Of a stretch of 64,000 nucleotides of DNA, positions 42,160 through 52,939 are shown one piece after another. The number at the start of each line of letters is the position of its first letter. The stretch's first letter is position 1. The position numbers and the translations under genes are program-made. The DNA comes from Candidatus Solirubrobacter pratensis (lineage in GTDB: Bacteria; Actinomycetota; Thermoleophilia; Solirubrobacterales; Solirubrobacteraceae): NCBI RefSeq assembly GCF_000425945.1, contig NZ_AUEK01000003.1, positions 657,596 to 721,595 on the forward strand. The letters are read 5' to 3'. The notes under the pieces are model-generated. The model ran no database searches and was not told the DNA's origin. It saw only the letters and a list, made by a program, of their open reading frames with translations.

Positions 42160-43286
42160 CCCGCGTCGAGCGCGGCGAGGATCACCGCGAGCGCGACCTC
42201 GGTGCGCGGGAGCAGTGAGGCCTCGAGCACGAACTCCTCCGGGTTGTGCGCCTTGCCGCCGCGCGGGCCGAGCCCGTCGACGGTGACCGGGATGCCGGCC
42301 GCGAAGTGGCTCGCGTCGCTGGCGCCGCCGCGCGCTGCCGGCAGGACGGGGCGCCCGAGCGCCGCGCTCGCGCGCGCCAGCAGCGGCGCGGTCGCGTCCT
42401 GGGAGTGCATCCCCGGCCAGCGCCGCGTCAGCTCCGCCTCGAGCCGCACGCCGCCGACCTCGCCGGGGATCCGCTCGAGCACCGCCTCGATCGCGTCCAG
42501 GTGGTCGGCGCGCAGATCGCAGAAGAGCTCTCCCGCGCCGGGCACGACGTTGAACGCGTTGCCGGAGCGCAGCACGGTCGGCACCGCGGTCAGGTGCGCC
42601 TCGCCGTGCGGGTCGTGCGCGGCCGCGACCGCCTGCGCGGCGGCCGCGAGCGCGAGCAGGGCGTTGCGGCCGCGGTCCGGCGCCGACCCGGAGTGCGAGG
42701 CGCGGCCGTGCCCCTCGACGCGGATCGTCCCCGCCGCCTTGCGGCGCACGACGACCGCCTCGTGCTCGTCGCGCAGCTCGCCGGCCTCGAAGCACAGGCA
42801 GGCGTCGAACCCTGCGAAGCGCTCGACGTGCGCGAACGGCTGGGTGCGCCACTCCTCGTCGTTGACCAGCAGCAGCGCCAGCTCGGCGTAGGCCTCAGGG
42901 CGACGCGCCAGCGCGCGCATGGCGGCGATCGCGATCACGTCGCCCCCCTTCATGTCGACCGAGCCGGAGCCGACGAGCTGCTCGCCCACGCGCGCGAGCG
43001 GCTTGTGCTGCGCGTGCGCCACGACCGTGTCGACGTGCCCGAGCAGCAGCACGCGCGCAGTCCCCGTCCCGCGTAGGCGCGCGACCATGTCCTGCGCGTG
43101 CCCGGGCGAGGAGCAGGGGATGCGCTCGATCTCCGCCTCGTCCGGGAGCAGCAGCGCGCACACGGCGATGCACTCCTCCGCGCCCGCCGCGTCGCCGGAC
43201 GGCGAGGATACGCCGACCAGCGCCTCCAGCTCGCGGGGGAGGCGATGGGCGATCTCTGCGGCGGTCTCGGCGATCCAGCTGTCCAT
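42156..43286 (-). CDS. M20 family metallopeptidase (CPG2/ArgE-like)
   Basis: 376 residues. Metal-binding blocks are LLLGHVDTVV (His near residue 80), GSGSVDMKGGD, the catalytic NDEEWRT pair, CLCFEAGE and a C-terminal HNPEEFV. The dimerisation domain lies between about 180 and 285 (AGTIRVEGHGRASHSGSAPDRGRNAL). This is the carboxypeptidase G2-like layout, hydrolysing the amide of an N-acyl amino acid or a C-terminal glutamate. ATG 43286 is divergent from mutM with a 28-base gap. Confidence 0.9.
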   Translation of the reverse strand: MDSWIAETAAEIAHRLPRELEALVGVSSPSGDAAGAEECIAVCALLLPDEAEIERIPCSSPGHAQDMVARLRGTGTARVLLLGHVDTVVAHAQHKPLARVGEQLVGSGSVDMKGGDVIAIAAMRALARRPEAYAELALLLVNDEEWRTQPFAHVERFAGFDACLCFEAGELRDEHEAVVVRRKAAGTIRVEGHGRASHSGSAPDRGRNALLALAAAAQAVAAAHDPHGEAHLTAVPTVLRSGNAFNVVPGAGELFCDLRADHLDAIEAVLERIPGEVGGVRLEAELTRRWPGMHSQDATAPLLARASAALGRPVLPAARGGASDASHFAAGIPVTVDGLGPRGGKAHNPEEFVLEASLLPRTEVALAVILAALDAG

Positions 43287-43314
43287 GGTGCGGCGGCAGG
43301 CTAACGTCTTGTCG

Positions 43315-44172
43315 ATGCCTGAGCTGCCGGAGATGGAGATCGTCGCCCGCAGGCTGGCCGCGGCGCTCCCGGGGCAGGCGATCGAGAGCGCGATGACGCC
43401 CGGCATCAACGTGCTCAAGACGTTCGACCCGCCGCTGAGCGCGCTCGACGGCGCTACGTTCACCGACGTGCGCCGGCGCGGGAAGCTGCTCCTGCTCGAG
43501 GCCTCGACCGCGTCTCACGGGCCGCTCACGCTGCTCACGCACCTGATGTCCGCGGGCCGGCTGCAGCTGCAGCCCAAGCGCGGCTCTCTGCGCGACAAGA
43601 CGGCGCGCGTGCTGATCCGATTGCCGGACGACCACGAGCTGCGATTGCGCGAGTTCGGCACCAAGCAGGCGGCGTGGGTGAAGCTGCTGACGCTCGACGG
43701 GCTCGAGGAGGAGGACTCCCTGCGCACGCTCGGTCCGGAGGCGTGGCCGGACCCGCCCGAGCTCGGCGAGCTGCTCGCCTCCCCGCGCCCGCTGCACTCC
43801 CTGCTGCGCGACCAGCAGGTGATCGCCGGCATCGGGCGCACCTGGGTCGACGAGATCCTCCACGCGGCCAAGCTCTCGCCGTTCAAGCGCGGCGACGACC
43901 TGACCGAGCGCGAGGCGAAGGCGCTGCGCGACGCGATGGCGGGCGAGCTCCAGCGCGTGCTCGACGTCTACGAGGACACGGTCCGGCTGCCGCTCCCGGA
44001 GAAGTTCCCGAAGCCGACGCGTGTGCACGCCCACCAGGGCGAGCCGTGCCCGCGGTGCGAGACCGTCCTCGAGGCCGTGTTCTACGAGGACTACGTGATG
44101 ACGTACTGCCCCCACTGCCAGACCGAGGGCCGGATCCTCAAGGACCGCCGGCTTTCAAGGCTCCTTAAATAA
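43315..44172 (+). CDS. mutM: Formamidopyrimidine-DNA glycosylase (Fpg/Nei family)
   Basis: 285 residues. The protein begins MPELPEMEIVARRL; Pro2 is the Schiff-base nucleophile and Glu3 the acid, as required in Fpg/MutM. The helix-two-turn-helix (VIAGIGRTWVDEILHAAKLSPF, near 160-180) and the C-terminal zinc finger (CPRC...CPHCQ) are intact. It excises oxidised purines such as 8-oxoguanine and cuts the DNA backbone. It stands directly before the furA-katG-bcp cluster, which fits an oxidative stress neighbourhood. The zinc finger is followed by an unusual extension (TEGRILKDRRLSRLLK). Confidence 0.92.
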   Translation: MPELPEMEIVARRLAAALPGQAIESAMTPGINVLKTFDPPLSALDGATFTDVRRRGKLLLLEASTASHGPLTLLTHLMSAGRLQLQPKRGSLRDKTARVLIRLPDDHELRLREFGTKQAAWVKLLTLDGLEEEDSLRTLGPEAWPDPPELGELLASPRPLHSLLRDQQVIAGIGRTWVDEILHAAKLSPFKRGDDLTEREAKALRDAMAGELQRVLDVYEDTVRLPLPEKFPKPTRVHAHQGEPCPRCETVLEAVFYEDYVMTYCPHCQTEGRILKDRRLSRLLK

Positions 44173-44190
44173 TCTGGAGTCATTCCAGAT
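44172..44190. promoter_or_regulatory. Fur-type operator upstream of furA-katG
   Basis: ATCTGGAGTCATTCCAGAT is a near-perfect 19-base palindrome (7-base arms plus one inner pair), AT-rich against its surroundings, and ends 18 bases before the furA GTG. FurA proteins next to katG in actinobacteria autoregulate through palindromes at this position. A promoter at or just before the site would be blocked by FurA. Confidence 0.7.
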
Positions 44191-44208
44191 CTGTGGCACA
44201 CTGACAGC

Positions 44209-46852
<2,644 letters not shown>

Positions 46853-46862
46853 CCTCGACCAC

Positions 46863-47333
46863 ATGATCGAAGCAGGCACGCAGGCTCCGGACTTCACGCT
46901 CCCCGACCAGGACGGCAACGACGTGACGCTCTCCGAGCTGAGAGGGACGACCGTCGTGCTGTACTTCTACCCGAAGGCCGACACGCCCGGATGCACCACG
47001 CAGGCGTGCGGGATCCGCGACCACCACAACGACTACGCGGACGCCGGCGTGACGGTGCTCGGCGTCTCGCCCGACTCGGTCAAGGACGTCAAGAAGTTCT
47101 GGGACAAGCAGGGCCTGAACTTCACGCTGCTCGCCGACGCCGATCACGCGGTGGCCGAGCAGTACGGCGTGTGGGCGGAGAAGTCGATGTACGGCCGCAC
47201 GTACTGGGGCAACCTGCGCGCGACCTTCATCATCGACGGCGACGGCAAGATCGCGCGCGCGTTCCCGAAGGTCTCGCCCAAGACGCACGACGACGTCGTG
47301 CTCGAGGCGCTCAAGGAGCTCGCCGCGGCGTAG
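46863..47333 (+). CDS. bcp: Peroxiredoxin, BCP/PrxQ type (thiol peroxidase)
   Basis: 156 residues. Peroxidatic Cys44 is in KADTPGCTTQAC and the resolving Cys49 is five residues later, the atypical 2-Cys PrxQ arrangement. Other blocks are GTQAPDFTLPDQDGNDVTLSEL and YWGNLRATFIIDGDGKI. It reduces hydroperoxides using thioredoxin-like donors. It lies 10 bases after katG, so it likely shares the FurA-controlled transcript, ending at the hairpin 38 bases downstream. Confidence 0.95.
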   Translation: MIEAGTQAPDFTLPDQDGNDVTLSELRGTTVVLYFYPKADTPGCTTQACGIRDHHNDYADAGVTVLGVSPDSVKDVKKFWDKQGLNFTLLADADHAVAEQYGVWAEKSMYGRTYWGNLRATFIIDGDGKIARAFPKVSPKTHDDVVLEALKELAAA

Positions 47334-47370
47334 GCTGCCTCGCAGCTCCCGCTGACGCCGCCGTGATGGC

Positions 47371-47403
47371 GGCTGCACAGCGCCGCCGAGGCGCTGTGCA
47401 GCC
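47371..47403 (+). terminator. Strong hairpin terminator after bcp
   Basis: A perfect 14-base stem (GGCTGCACAGCGCC with its complement) around a GCCGA loop lies 38 bases after the bcp stop and 43 before the next gene. It is followed by CCCTT rather than a U-run. A shorter GCCGCC/GGCGGC hairpin just before overlaps its base and may compete. Confidence 0.7.
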
Positions 47404-47445
47404 CCCTTCAGCCTCTCCCGCTTGCCATGTCGGCATGCTTCACGC

Positions 47446-48111
47446 ATGAGCGTCTTCGGTCTCATCCACGGGGCGTGGCACGGCGCCTGGTCATGGGAGC
47501 AGCTCGTGCCGGCGCTCGAGGTCCGCGGGCACCACCCCGTGGCGGTCGAGTTGCCGTGCGACGACGAGGACGCGGGCCTGGACGAGTACGCGCGGATCGT
47601 CGACGAGGCGCTCGGGGACGCCGACGATGTCGTGCTGGTCGCGCACTCGCTCGGGGGGCTCACGGTGCCGCTGATCGCGGAGCGCCGGCCGATCGCGCGC
47701 ATCGTGCTGATCGCCGCCCTGCTGCCGAAGCAGGGCCTGAGCCTCGTCGACCAGCTGCGGGCCGACCGCGACATCCTGATCGGCCGCAACGAGGGCCGCC
47801 GGATCGACGAGAACAAGCGGCTCGAGTGGACGGACGCGAGCGCCGCGATCGACACGCTGTACACCGACGTGGAGCCCCAGGTCGCCGCCGCCGCCTTCGT
47901 GCGCCTGCGCCCGCAGGCCAACAAGCCGCACGTCGAGAAGGCGCGCGCGCCGTGGCCGGACCTCCCCACCGAGTACCTCGTGTGCGCGCAGGACCGGATG
48001 GTCTCGCCCGGCTATCAGCAGCGCGCCCCGTTCACGCGGCAGGTCCTCGCGAGCGCCCACTCGCCGATGCTCTCGCAGCCGTCCGAGCTGGCCCGGCGGC
48101 TGTGCCCTTGA
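47446..48111 (+). CDS. Alpha/beta hydrolase (esterase/lyase-like)
   Basis: 221 residues. FGLIHGAWHGAWSWEQLVPALE (oxyanion HGAW), the nucleophile elbow VAHSLGGL (Ser near residue 70), the acid region VCAQDRMVSPG and the catalytic His in LASAHSPML make a complete triad. The HGAWHGAWSW opening resembles plant salicylate-binding/hydroxynitrile lyase-like esterases and bacterial homologues. The substrate is unknown. ATG 47446 places the oxyanion motif near the N-terminus. It is followed by a scrap of a second gene, then pepT. Confidence 0.85.
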   Translation: MSVFGLIHGAWHGAWSWEQLVPALEVRGHHPVAVELPCDDEDAGLDEYARIVDEALGDADDVVLVAHSLGGLTVPLIAERRPIARIVLIAALLPKQGLSLVDQLRADRDILIGRNEGRRIDENKRLEWTDASAAIDTLYTDVEPQVAAAAFVRLRPQANKPHVEKARAPWPDLPTEYLVCAQDRMVSPGYQQRAPFTRQVLASAHSPMLSQPSELARRLCP

Positions 48112-48117
48112 AGGAGC

Positions 48118-48190
48118 GTCGAGTTCGTCCGCGGGCTCAAGGGCCGGCCGGGCCGCGAGCTGCAGGTCCACGGGAGCGGGCGGCTCGCTA
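48118..48190 (+). pseudogene. Scrap of a dihydrofolate reductase-like (RibD_C) gene
   Basis: Between the hydrolase stop and pepT, a short frame reads EFVRGLKGRPGRELQVHGSG and RLA. This is a clear match to the LK...PG...L.V.GS.TL block of RibD_C/DHFR-like proteins, the same block as LKDEVDGDLYISGSRTLV in the intact gene at 61462. Nothing else of the gene remains. The piece lies within the pepT upstream region. Confidence 0.5.
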
Positions 48191-48200
48191 CGGTCGGGGA

Positions 48201-49478
48201 ATGTTCACGTCGCCGCTCGCCGAACAGCTCGCCCCGGACCTGCTCGAGCGCTTCCTGCGCTACGTCCGGGTCGACACGCAGTCCGCGCGCGACCGGACGC
48301 AGAGTCCCAGCACGCGCGGCCAGCTCGACCTCGGCCGCATGCTCGCCGACGAGCTGCGCGCGATCGGGCTCGCCGATGCCGCGCTCGACGAGAACGGCTA
48401 CGTCGTCGCGACGCTGCCGGCGACCGTCGAGGACGCGCCGGCGATCGGCCTGATCGCGCACGTCGACACGAGCCCGGACGCGCCCGGCGCCGGCGTCGAG
48501 CCGATCGTGCACCGCGGCTACGACGGCGGCGTGATCGAGCTCCCGCGCGGCGGCACGCGCGTCGGCCCGCACCCGTCCGCGGCGGGGCACGACATCGTGA
48601 CCTCGAGCGGCGACACCCTCCTCGGCGCCGACGACAAGGCCGGCGTCGCCGAGATCATGGCGGCCGTCGCCTACCTCGCCGGCCACCCCGGGCTCCCGCG
48701 GCCGACGCTGCGGATCTGCTTCACGCCGGACGAGGAGATCGGGCAGGGGCCGGCGCTGTTCGACGTCGAGCGCTTCGGCGCGGCCGGCGCGTACACGCTC
48801 GACGGGTCCAGCCTCGGCGAGCTGCAGGACGAGACGTTCAGCGCCGCCGAGGTCACCGTCACGATCGACGGCGTCGACGCGCACCCGGGCTGGGCGTACG
48901 GCACGCTCGTCAACGCGACGCGGCTCGCGGGCGAGATCGTCGCCCGGCTCCCCGCGGACCTGACGCCCGAGCGCACGCGCGGCCGCGAGGGCTTCATCCA
49001 CGTCTACGAGCTCGCGGGCTCGGCGGGCCGCAGCGTGATCCGCGCGATCGTGCGCGACTTCGACGACGACAAGCTGCACGCCCACGCCGAGCTGCTGCGG
49101 CGCACCGCCGAGGAGGTCGTCGCGGCCGCGCCGGGCGCCCGCGTCGCCGTCGGGGTCGAGCCGCAGTACCCGAACATGCGCCGCTTCATCGAGCGCTTCC
49201 CGCACGTCGTCACAGCGGCCGAGCGGGCGCTCCGCGCGGAGGGCATCGAGCCGGTGCGCAAGCCGATCCGCGGCGGGACCGACGGCGCGCAGCTGAGCGC
49301 GATGGGGCTCCCGACGCCGAACCTGTTCACAGGCGGGCACGACTACCACTCGCCGCGCGAGTGGGCGTCGCTGCCGGAGATGGCCGCAGCGGCGGCGACG
49401 GTGGTGCGGCTGGCGGAGGTGTGGACCCAGGCGGAGTTCCGGGCCGCGGCTCTCGGTGCAGCGCCACTCCCGCGATGA
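48201..49478 (+). CDS. pepT: Peptidase T (tripeptide aminopeptidase, M20B)
   Basis: 425 residues, slightly longer than the usual 408. It cleaves the N-terminal residue from tripeptides. Metal residues occur in LIAHVDTSPDAPG (His near 88), GDTLLGADDKAGVAEIM, CFTPDEEIGQG (catalytic Glu pair), YTLDGSSLGE and a C-terminal FTGGHDYHSPREWA. RRTAEEVVAAAPGARV lies in the dimerisation part. ATG 48201 has GGTCGGGGA upstream. The last 152 bases are also read by the exporter gene on the opposite strand. Confidence 0.93.
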   Translation: MFTSPLAEQLAPDLLERFLRYVRVDTQSARDRTQSPSTRGQLDLGRMLADELRAIGLADAALDENGYVVATLPATVEDAPAIGLIAHVDTSPDAPGAGVEPIVHRGYDGGVIELPRGGTRVGPHPSAAGHDIVTSSGDTLLGADDKAGVAEIMAAVAYLAGHPGLPRPTLRICFTPDEEIGQGPALFDVERFGAAGAYTLDGSSLGELQDETFSAAEVTVTIDGVDAHPGWAYGTLVNATRLAGEIVARLPADLTPERTRGREGFIHVYELAGSAGRSVIRAIVRDFDDDKLHAHAELLRRTAEEVVAAAPGARVAVGVEPQYPNMRRFIERFPHVVTAAERALRAEGIEPVRKPIRGGTDGAQLSAMGLPTPNLFTGGHDYHSPREWASLPEMAAAAATVVRLAEVWTQAEFRAAALGAAPLPR

Positions 49479-50253
49479 CGAGCGCGATGCCGGTCAGGTC
49501 GGTCGCCGTCGGGATCTGGGTCAGCACGACGAGCCCGACCACCGTCGCGGTGGCCGGCAGCAGCGAGACCATCAGGGCGTAGGTCGCGCGCGGCAGGCGC
49601 GCCATCGCGAGCTGGTCGGCGACGTACGGGATCACCGAGGAGGAGACGCCCACGCCGACGCCGGCGGCGAGCGCGACCGGGTCGGCGAATGCCGGCGCGG
49701 CGGCCCAGCCGGCGAACGGCGTGACCAGCGCCGCGGCGACCAGCATGGCCGCGCCCAGCGCGTCGATGCCGGCCTCGCGCGAGGCCTTGTGGGCGAGCAC
49801 GATGTAGGCCGCGAACAGGGCCGCGTTGGCGAACGCGAGCGCGACGCCGAGCGGCTCGCCCCCGAGCTGGACGCCCGTGAGCAGGTAGACGCCTCCAACG
49901 GCGAGCGCGAGCGCGGACGCATTGCGGCGGGTGCGCGCGCCCAGCGCGGCGAGCAGGATCACCGGCAGGAACTCGATCGCGGCGACGGTCGCGAGCGGGA
50001 GCCGGTCGATCGCCTCGTAGAAGCAGCAGTTCATCGCCGCCAGCACGGCGCCCCAGGCGAGCACGGTGCGGTTGGCGAGCGCGCGCCACGGCCGCCGCCA
50101 GGCGGCGAAGATCAGCGCCGCGGCGGCGATCCGCAGCCACGCGACGCCGAGCGGCTCGACGCGGGCGAACAGCAGCACCGCGAACGCCGGGCCGAGGTAG
50201 TGGAACAGCGCGCTGACGACGAAGTAGGCGTGCGGTGGCAGGCGCTTGGTCAC
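49327..50253 (-). CDS. EamA/DMT family transporter (RhtA-like exporter)
   Basis: 308 residues with about ten membrane helices in two EamA repeats (ALFHYLGPAFAVLLFARVEPLGVAWLR; then LGVALAFANAALFAAYIVLAHKASREAGIDALGAAM). RhtA-type proteins export threonine, homoserine or other amino acids. GTG 50253 is chosen because it gives the short cytoplasmic N-terminus before HAYFVVSAL. The last 40 residues (Pro/Ser/Ala-rich, after AGVALHREPRPG) lie antisense to the pepT end and look like read-through past the natural end. It is divergent from an Lrp-type regulator, which probably controls it. Confidence 0.85.
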   Translation of the reverse strand: MTKRLPPHAYFVVSALFHYLGPAFAVLLFARVEPLGVAWLRIAAAALIFAAWRRPWRALANRTVLAWGAVLAAMNCCFYEAIDRLPLATVAAIEFLPVILLAALGARTRRNASALALAVGGVYLLTGVQLGGEPLGVALAFANAALFAAYIVLAHKASREAGIDALGAAMLVAAALVTPFAGWAAAPAFADPVALAAGVGVGVSSSVIPYVADQLAMARLPRATYALMVSLLPATATVVGLVVLTQIPTATDLTGIALVIAGVALHREPRPGTPPGSTPPPAAPPSPPLRPSPAATPTRAASGSRARL

Positions 50254-50315
50254 GCCGGACAGGATCGTCGGTACGGACGCGGAAGACCATGGGCGATCGA
50301 AGGTAGTCTGCGTGC

Positions 50316-50774
50316 ATGGCGATCGATTCGAAGCCATTGGACGCGACCGACCTTCGACTGCTCGCCGAGCTGCAGGAGGAGGCGCGCCTCAGCCAGGCGG
50401 AGCTCGGGCGCCGCGTCCAGCTCTCGCCGCCCGCGGTCGGCGAGCGGCTCGCGAGGCTCGAGCGCGACGGCGTGATCACCGGCTACCGCGCCGGGGTCGA
50501 CCCGCACGCGCTCGGCTACGCGCTCGCCGCCGTCGTGCGCATGCGCCCCGCGCCGCGCCAGATCTCCACGGTCGCCGACATCGCGCGCGCGACGCCCGAG
50601 GTCGTCGAGTGCCACCGCGTGACCGGCGAGGACTGCTTCTACATGAAGGTCCACATCCGCTCGGTCGAGCACCTCGAGGAGGTGATCGACCGCTTCACGC
50701 CCTACGGGCAGACGACGACCTCGATCATCCAGTCGTCACCTGTTCCCGGGCGGGGCGTCGAACTGGGCGCTTGA
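50316..50774 (+). CDS. Lrp/AsnC family transcriptional regulator
   Basis: 152 residues. The N-terminal HTH (LDATDLRLLAELQEEARLSQAELGRRVQLSPPAVGERLARLERDGVI) and the C-terminal RAM effector domain (TPEVVECHRVTGEDCFYMKVHIRSVEHLEEVID) match Lrp/AsnC/LysM regulators that sense amino acids. It is divergent from the EamA exporter with a 62-base gap, the classic layout for an amino-acid-induced exporter (LysG/LrpC style). The following MFS gene starts seven bases after its stop. Confidence 0.93.
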   Translation: MAIDSKPLDATDLRLLAELQEEARLSQAELGRRVQLSPPAVGERLARLERDGVITGYRAGVDPHALGYALAAVVRMRPAPRQISTVADIARATPEVVECHRVTGEDCFYMKVHIRSVEHLEEVIDRFTPYGQTTTSIIQSSPVPGRGVELGA

Positions 50775-50781
50775 GCGCCTA

Positions 50782-51918
50782 GTGTGCGTCGCCGTGCGCG
50801 CTCGCGGTCACGGGTCGCTCCCCCTTTACGTCGGCGGCTTCCTCGGGCCGTTCGGCGGCGGCATGGTCGCGGTGCTCGTGCCGCAGCTGCGCGAGGCGTT
50901 CGATGCCACGACCGGCGCCGTCGCCGCATCGATCCCGGCCTACCTGATCCCGTTCGCGGCGCTCCAGCTCGTGTCAGGGACGGTCGGGGAGCGGCTGGGC
51001 CGGCGGCGCGTGGTCCGGACCGGCTACCTGTTCTACGCGCTGTTCTGCGTCGCGGCGGCGCTGGCTCCGGGGATCGGCGCGTTCCTCGTCTCGCGCGCGC
51101 TGCAGGGCGTCGCGAACGCGTTCCTGACCCCGCTGCTGCTGGCGGGGCTGGCGGATGAGGTGCCTCCGCGGCAGATCGGCCGCGCGGTCGGGACGTTCGC
51201 GGCGGTGCAGACGGCGGCCGTCGCGCTGGCGCCGCTGGTCGGCGGCCTGCTCGGGGCGCTGGACTGGCGGCTCGCGTTCCTCGTGCCGGCGGCCGTCGCG
51301 GGTGGGCTGGCGCTGCTGCCGCCGGCCGACGGCGTGCCGCGCGACGAGGTGCCGCGTCTGCGCTCGGTCGTCACCCCGCGCGTCGGGCTGTTGAGCGCGG
51401 CGGCGTTCGCGGCCTATGCGGGGGTGACCGGCGTCGGGTTCCTGGTCGCCGTCCTCGCCGCCGACGACTTCGGGCTGTCCTCGATCGAGCGCGGGCTGCT
51501 GCTGGCCGGGTTCGGCGTGGCGGGCATGCTCGTGGGCCGCGCTGCGGGCGGCGCCGTGGACCGCTTCGGCCGCGTCCCGATCGTGCTCATGGGCGCCGCC
51601 GTCTCCGCTGCGCTGGTGGCGACGCTGGGCTTCGCGCCGAGCGCCGGCGCGCTCGCGGTCCTGTGGTTCGCGACCGGGCTCGGCTCGGCGCTCGTGTGGG
51701 CCGGCATCAACACGCTGGCCGTCGAGGCGGTGCCCGGCAACCGCGCCGGCGGGACGTCGGTCGTCTCGGCGTTCAAGTTCGCGGGCAACGCCGCGGCGCC
51801 GGTCATGTGGCTGCCGCTCTACCACGCCGACCCGCGCGCCGGCTTCATCGGCGCGGCGGTCATGGCCGCGCTGACCGGTGCGTTCGTGGCACCGCTGCGG
51901 CGACGAGGGCGGAGATGA
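50782..51918 (+). CDS. MFS transporter (12-TMS)
   Basis: 378 residues with about 12 helices. Motif A is GERLGRRRVVRTGYL after helix 2, and a second copy is DRFGRVPIVLMG between helices 8 and 9. LAPLVGGLLGALDWRLAFLVPA corresponds to motif C of drug-efflux members. The cargo is unknown. GTG 50782 or GTG 50794 may start it. It follows the Lrp-type gene closely, so it may be under its control together with the divergent exporter. Confidence 0.87.
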   Translation: MCVAVRARGHGSLPLYVGGFLGPFGGGMVAVLVPQLREAFDATTGAVAASIPAYLIPFAALQLVSGTVGERLGRRRVVRTGYLFYALFCVAAALAPGIGAFLVSRALQGVANAFLTPLLLAGLADEVPPRQIGRAVGTFAAVQTAAVALAPLVGGLLGALDWRLAFLVPAAVAGGLALLPPADGVPRDEVPRLRSVVTPRVGLLSAAAFAAYAGVTGVGFLVAVLAADDFGLSSIERGLLLAGFGVAGMLVGRAAGGAVDRFGRVPIVLMGAAVSAALVATLGFAPSAGALAVLWFATGLGSALVWAGINTLAVEAVPGNRAGGTSVVSAFKFAGNAAAPVMWLPLYHADPRAGFIGAAVMAALTGAFVAPLRRRGRR

Positions 51919-51934
51919 TGCCACGCTAGGGGTG

Positions 51935-52939
51935 ATGCAGCTCGCGTCCATCGGCGACTCCTTCACCTCGTTCTTCGACGCGGTCGGCTCGTTCTTCTCG
52001 AACCTCGCCGCCGTCCGGTGGCCGTCGCTCTTCTTCGCGCTGCTGCTGTTCCTCGCCTACCTCACGCTGCGCTCGCGCGCGTCGTTCAACATCCTGCGTG
52101 CGGCCTATCCCGACTCCCGCTTCGAGTTCAAGCGCATCTGGGGCGCGTACTTCGCCGGCTACGGCTTCAATTCGGTCATCCCGGCGCGCAGCGGCGACGT
52201 GATCCGGCTGTTCTTGACCAAGAGCTCGATCCCGGCCTCGAGCTACCCCGCAACGGCCGCGGCGTTCTTCGTCGAGTTCGGCTTCGACCTCACGATCGCC
52301 GTGCCGGTGCTGGCGTTCGCGTTCTCGCAGGGCGTGTTCCCGAAGCCGCCCGATTTCTCGAAGCTGCCGGCGTTCGATCTCGCGTTCTTCGCGCAGCACC
52401 CGCGCTTCACGCTGTTCTTGCTCACCGTGCTCGGGATCCTCGTGCTGGCGGGGTTCGCGCTGCTGTCGGCGCGCGTGCGGTCGTTCTGGGCGCGCGTGCG
52501 GCAGGGGCTGACGATCCTCTCCGATCGCAGGCGCTACTTCCGCGAGGTCTGGCTGATCCAGTTCGCCGGCTGGCTCTGCCGCTTCGCCGCGTTCTGGTTC
52601 CTGCTCGAGGCGTTCAACGTGGGCGGGTCGGTGCGCAACGTGCTGCTCGTGCTCGGGGTGAACGCCGTCGCGGCGCTGGTGCCGTTCACGCCGGGCGGCG
52701 CGGGCGTCGCGCAGGCGCTGCTGGTGAAGGTGTTCGGCGGGAGCGCGACCGTCGCGGCGTACTCCGTCGGCCAGCAGATCGCGATCGCCGCATGGACCTT
52801 CGCGATCGGTCTCGCCGCCGTGGTCTTCATCTTCCGCTTCCGCTCGTTCAAGGAGGTCATCGCCGCCGGGCGGGCGGAGCGCGAGGCGGGCAAGGCGGCC
52901 GAGACCGCCGCGGAGCCGGCGAAGCCCGAGCCGGCGTGA
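51935..52939 (+). CDS. Flippase-like/LPG synthase transmembrane domain protein (UPF0104)
   Basis: 334 residues with about eight helices. The blocks FKRIWGAYFAGYGFNSVIPARSGDVIRLFL and VNAVAALVPFTPGGAGVAQALLVKVFGG are the UPF0104/TIGR00374 signatures shared with the lysyltransferase flippase (MprF) membrane part. It lacks the C-terminal synthase domain. It may move lipids or isoprenoid-linked precursors across the membrane. The Ala/Glu-rich tail (EREAGKAAETAAEPAKPEPA) is cytoplasmic. ATG 51935 is chosen; the stop overlaps the alkA GTG by four bases. Confidence 0.85.
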   Translation: MQLASIGDSFTSFFDAVGSFFSNLAAVRWPSLFFALLLFLAYLTLRSRASFNILRAAYPDSRFEFKRIWGAYFAGYGFNSVIPARSGDVIRLFLTKSSIPASSYPATAAAFFVEFGFDLTIAVPVLAFAFSQGVFPKPPDFSKLPAFDLAFFAQHPRFTLFLLTVLGILVLAGFALLSARVRSFWARVRQGLTILSDRRRYFREVWLIQFAGWLCRFAAFWFLLEAFNVGGSVRNVLLVLGVNAVAALVPFTPGGAGVAQALLVKVFGGSATVAAYSVGQQIAIAAWTFAIGLAAVVFIFRFRSFKEVIAAGRAEREAGKAAETAAEPAKPEPA

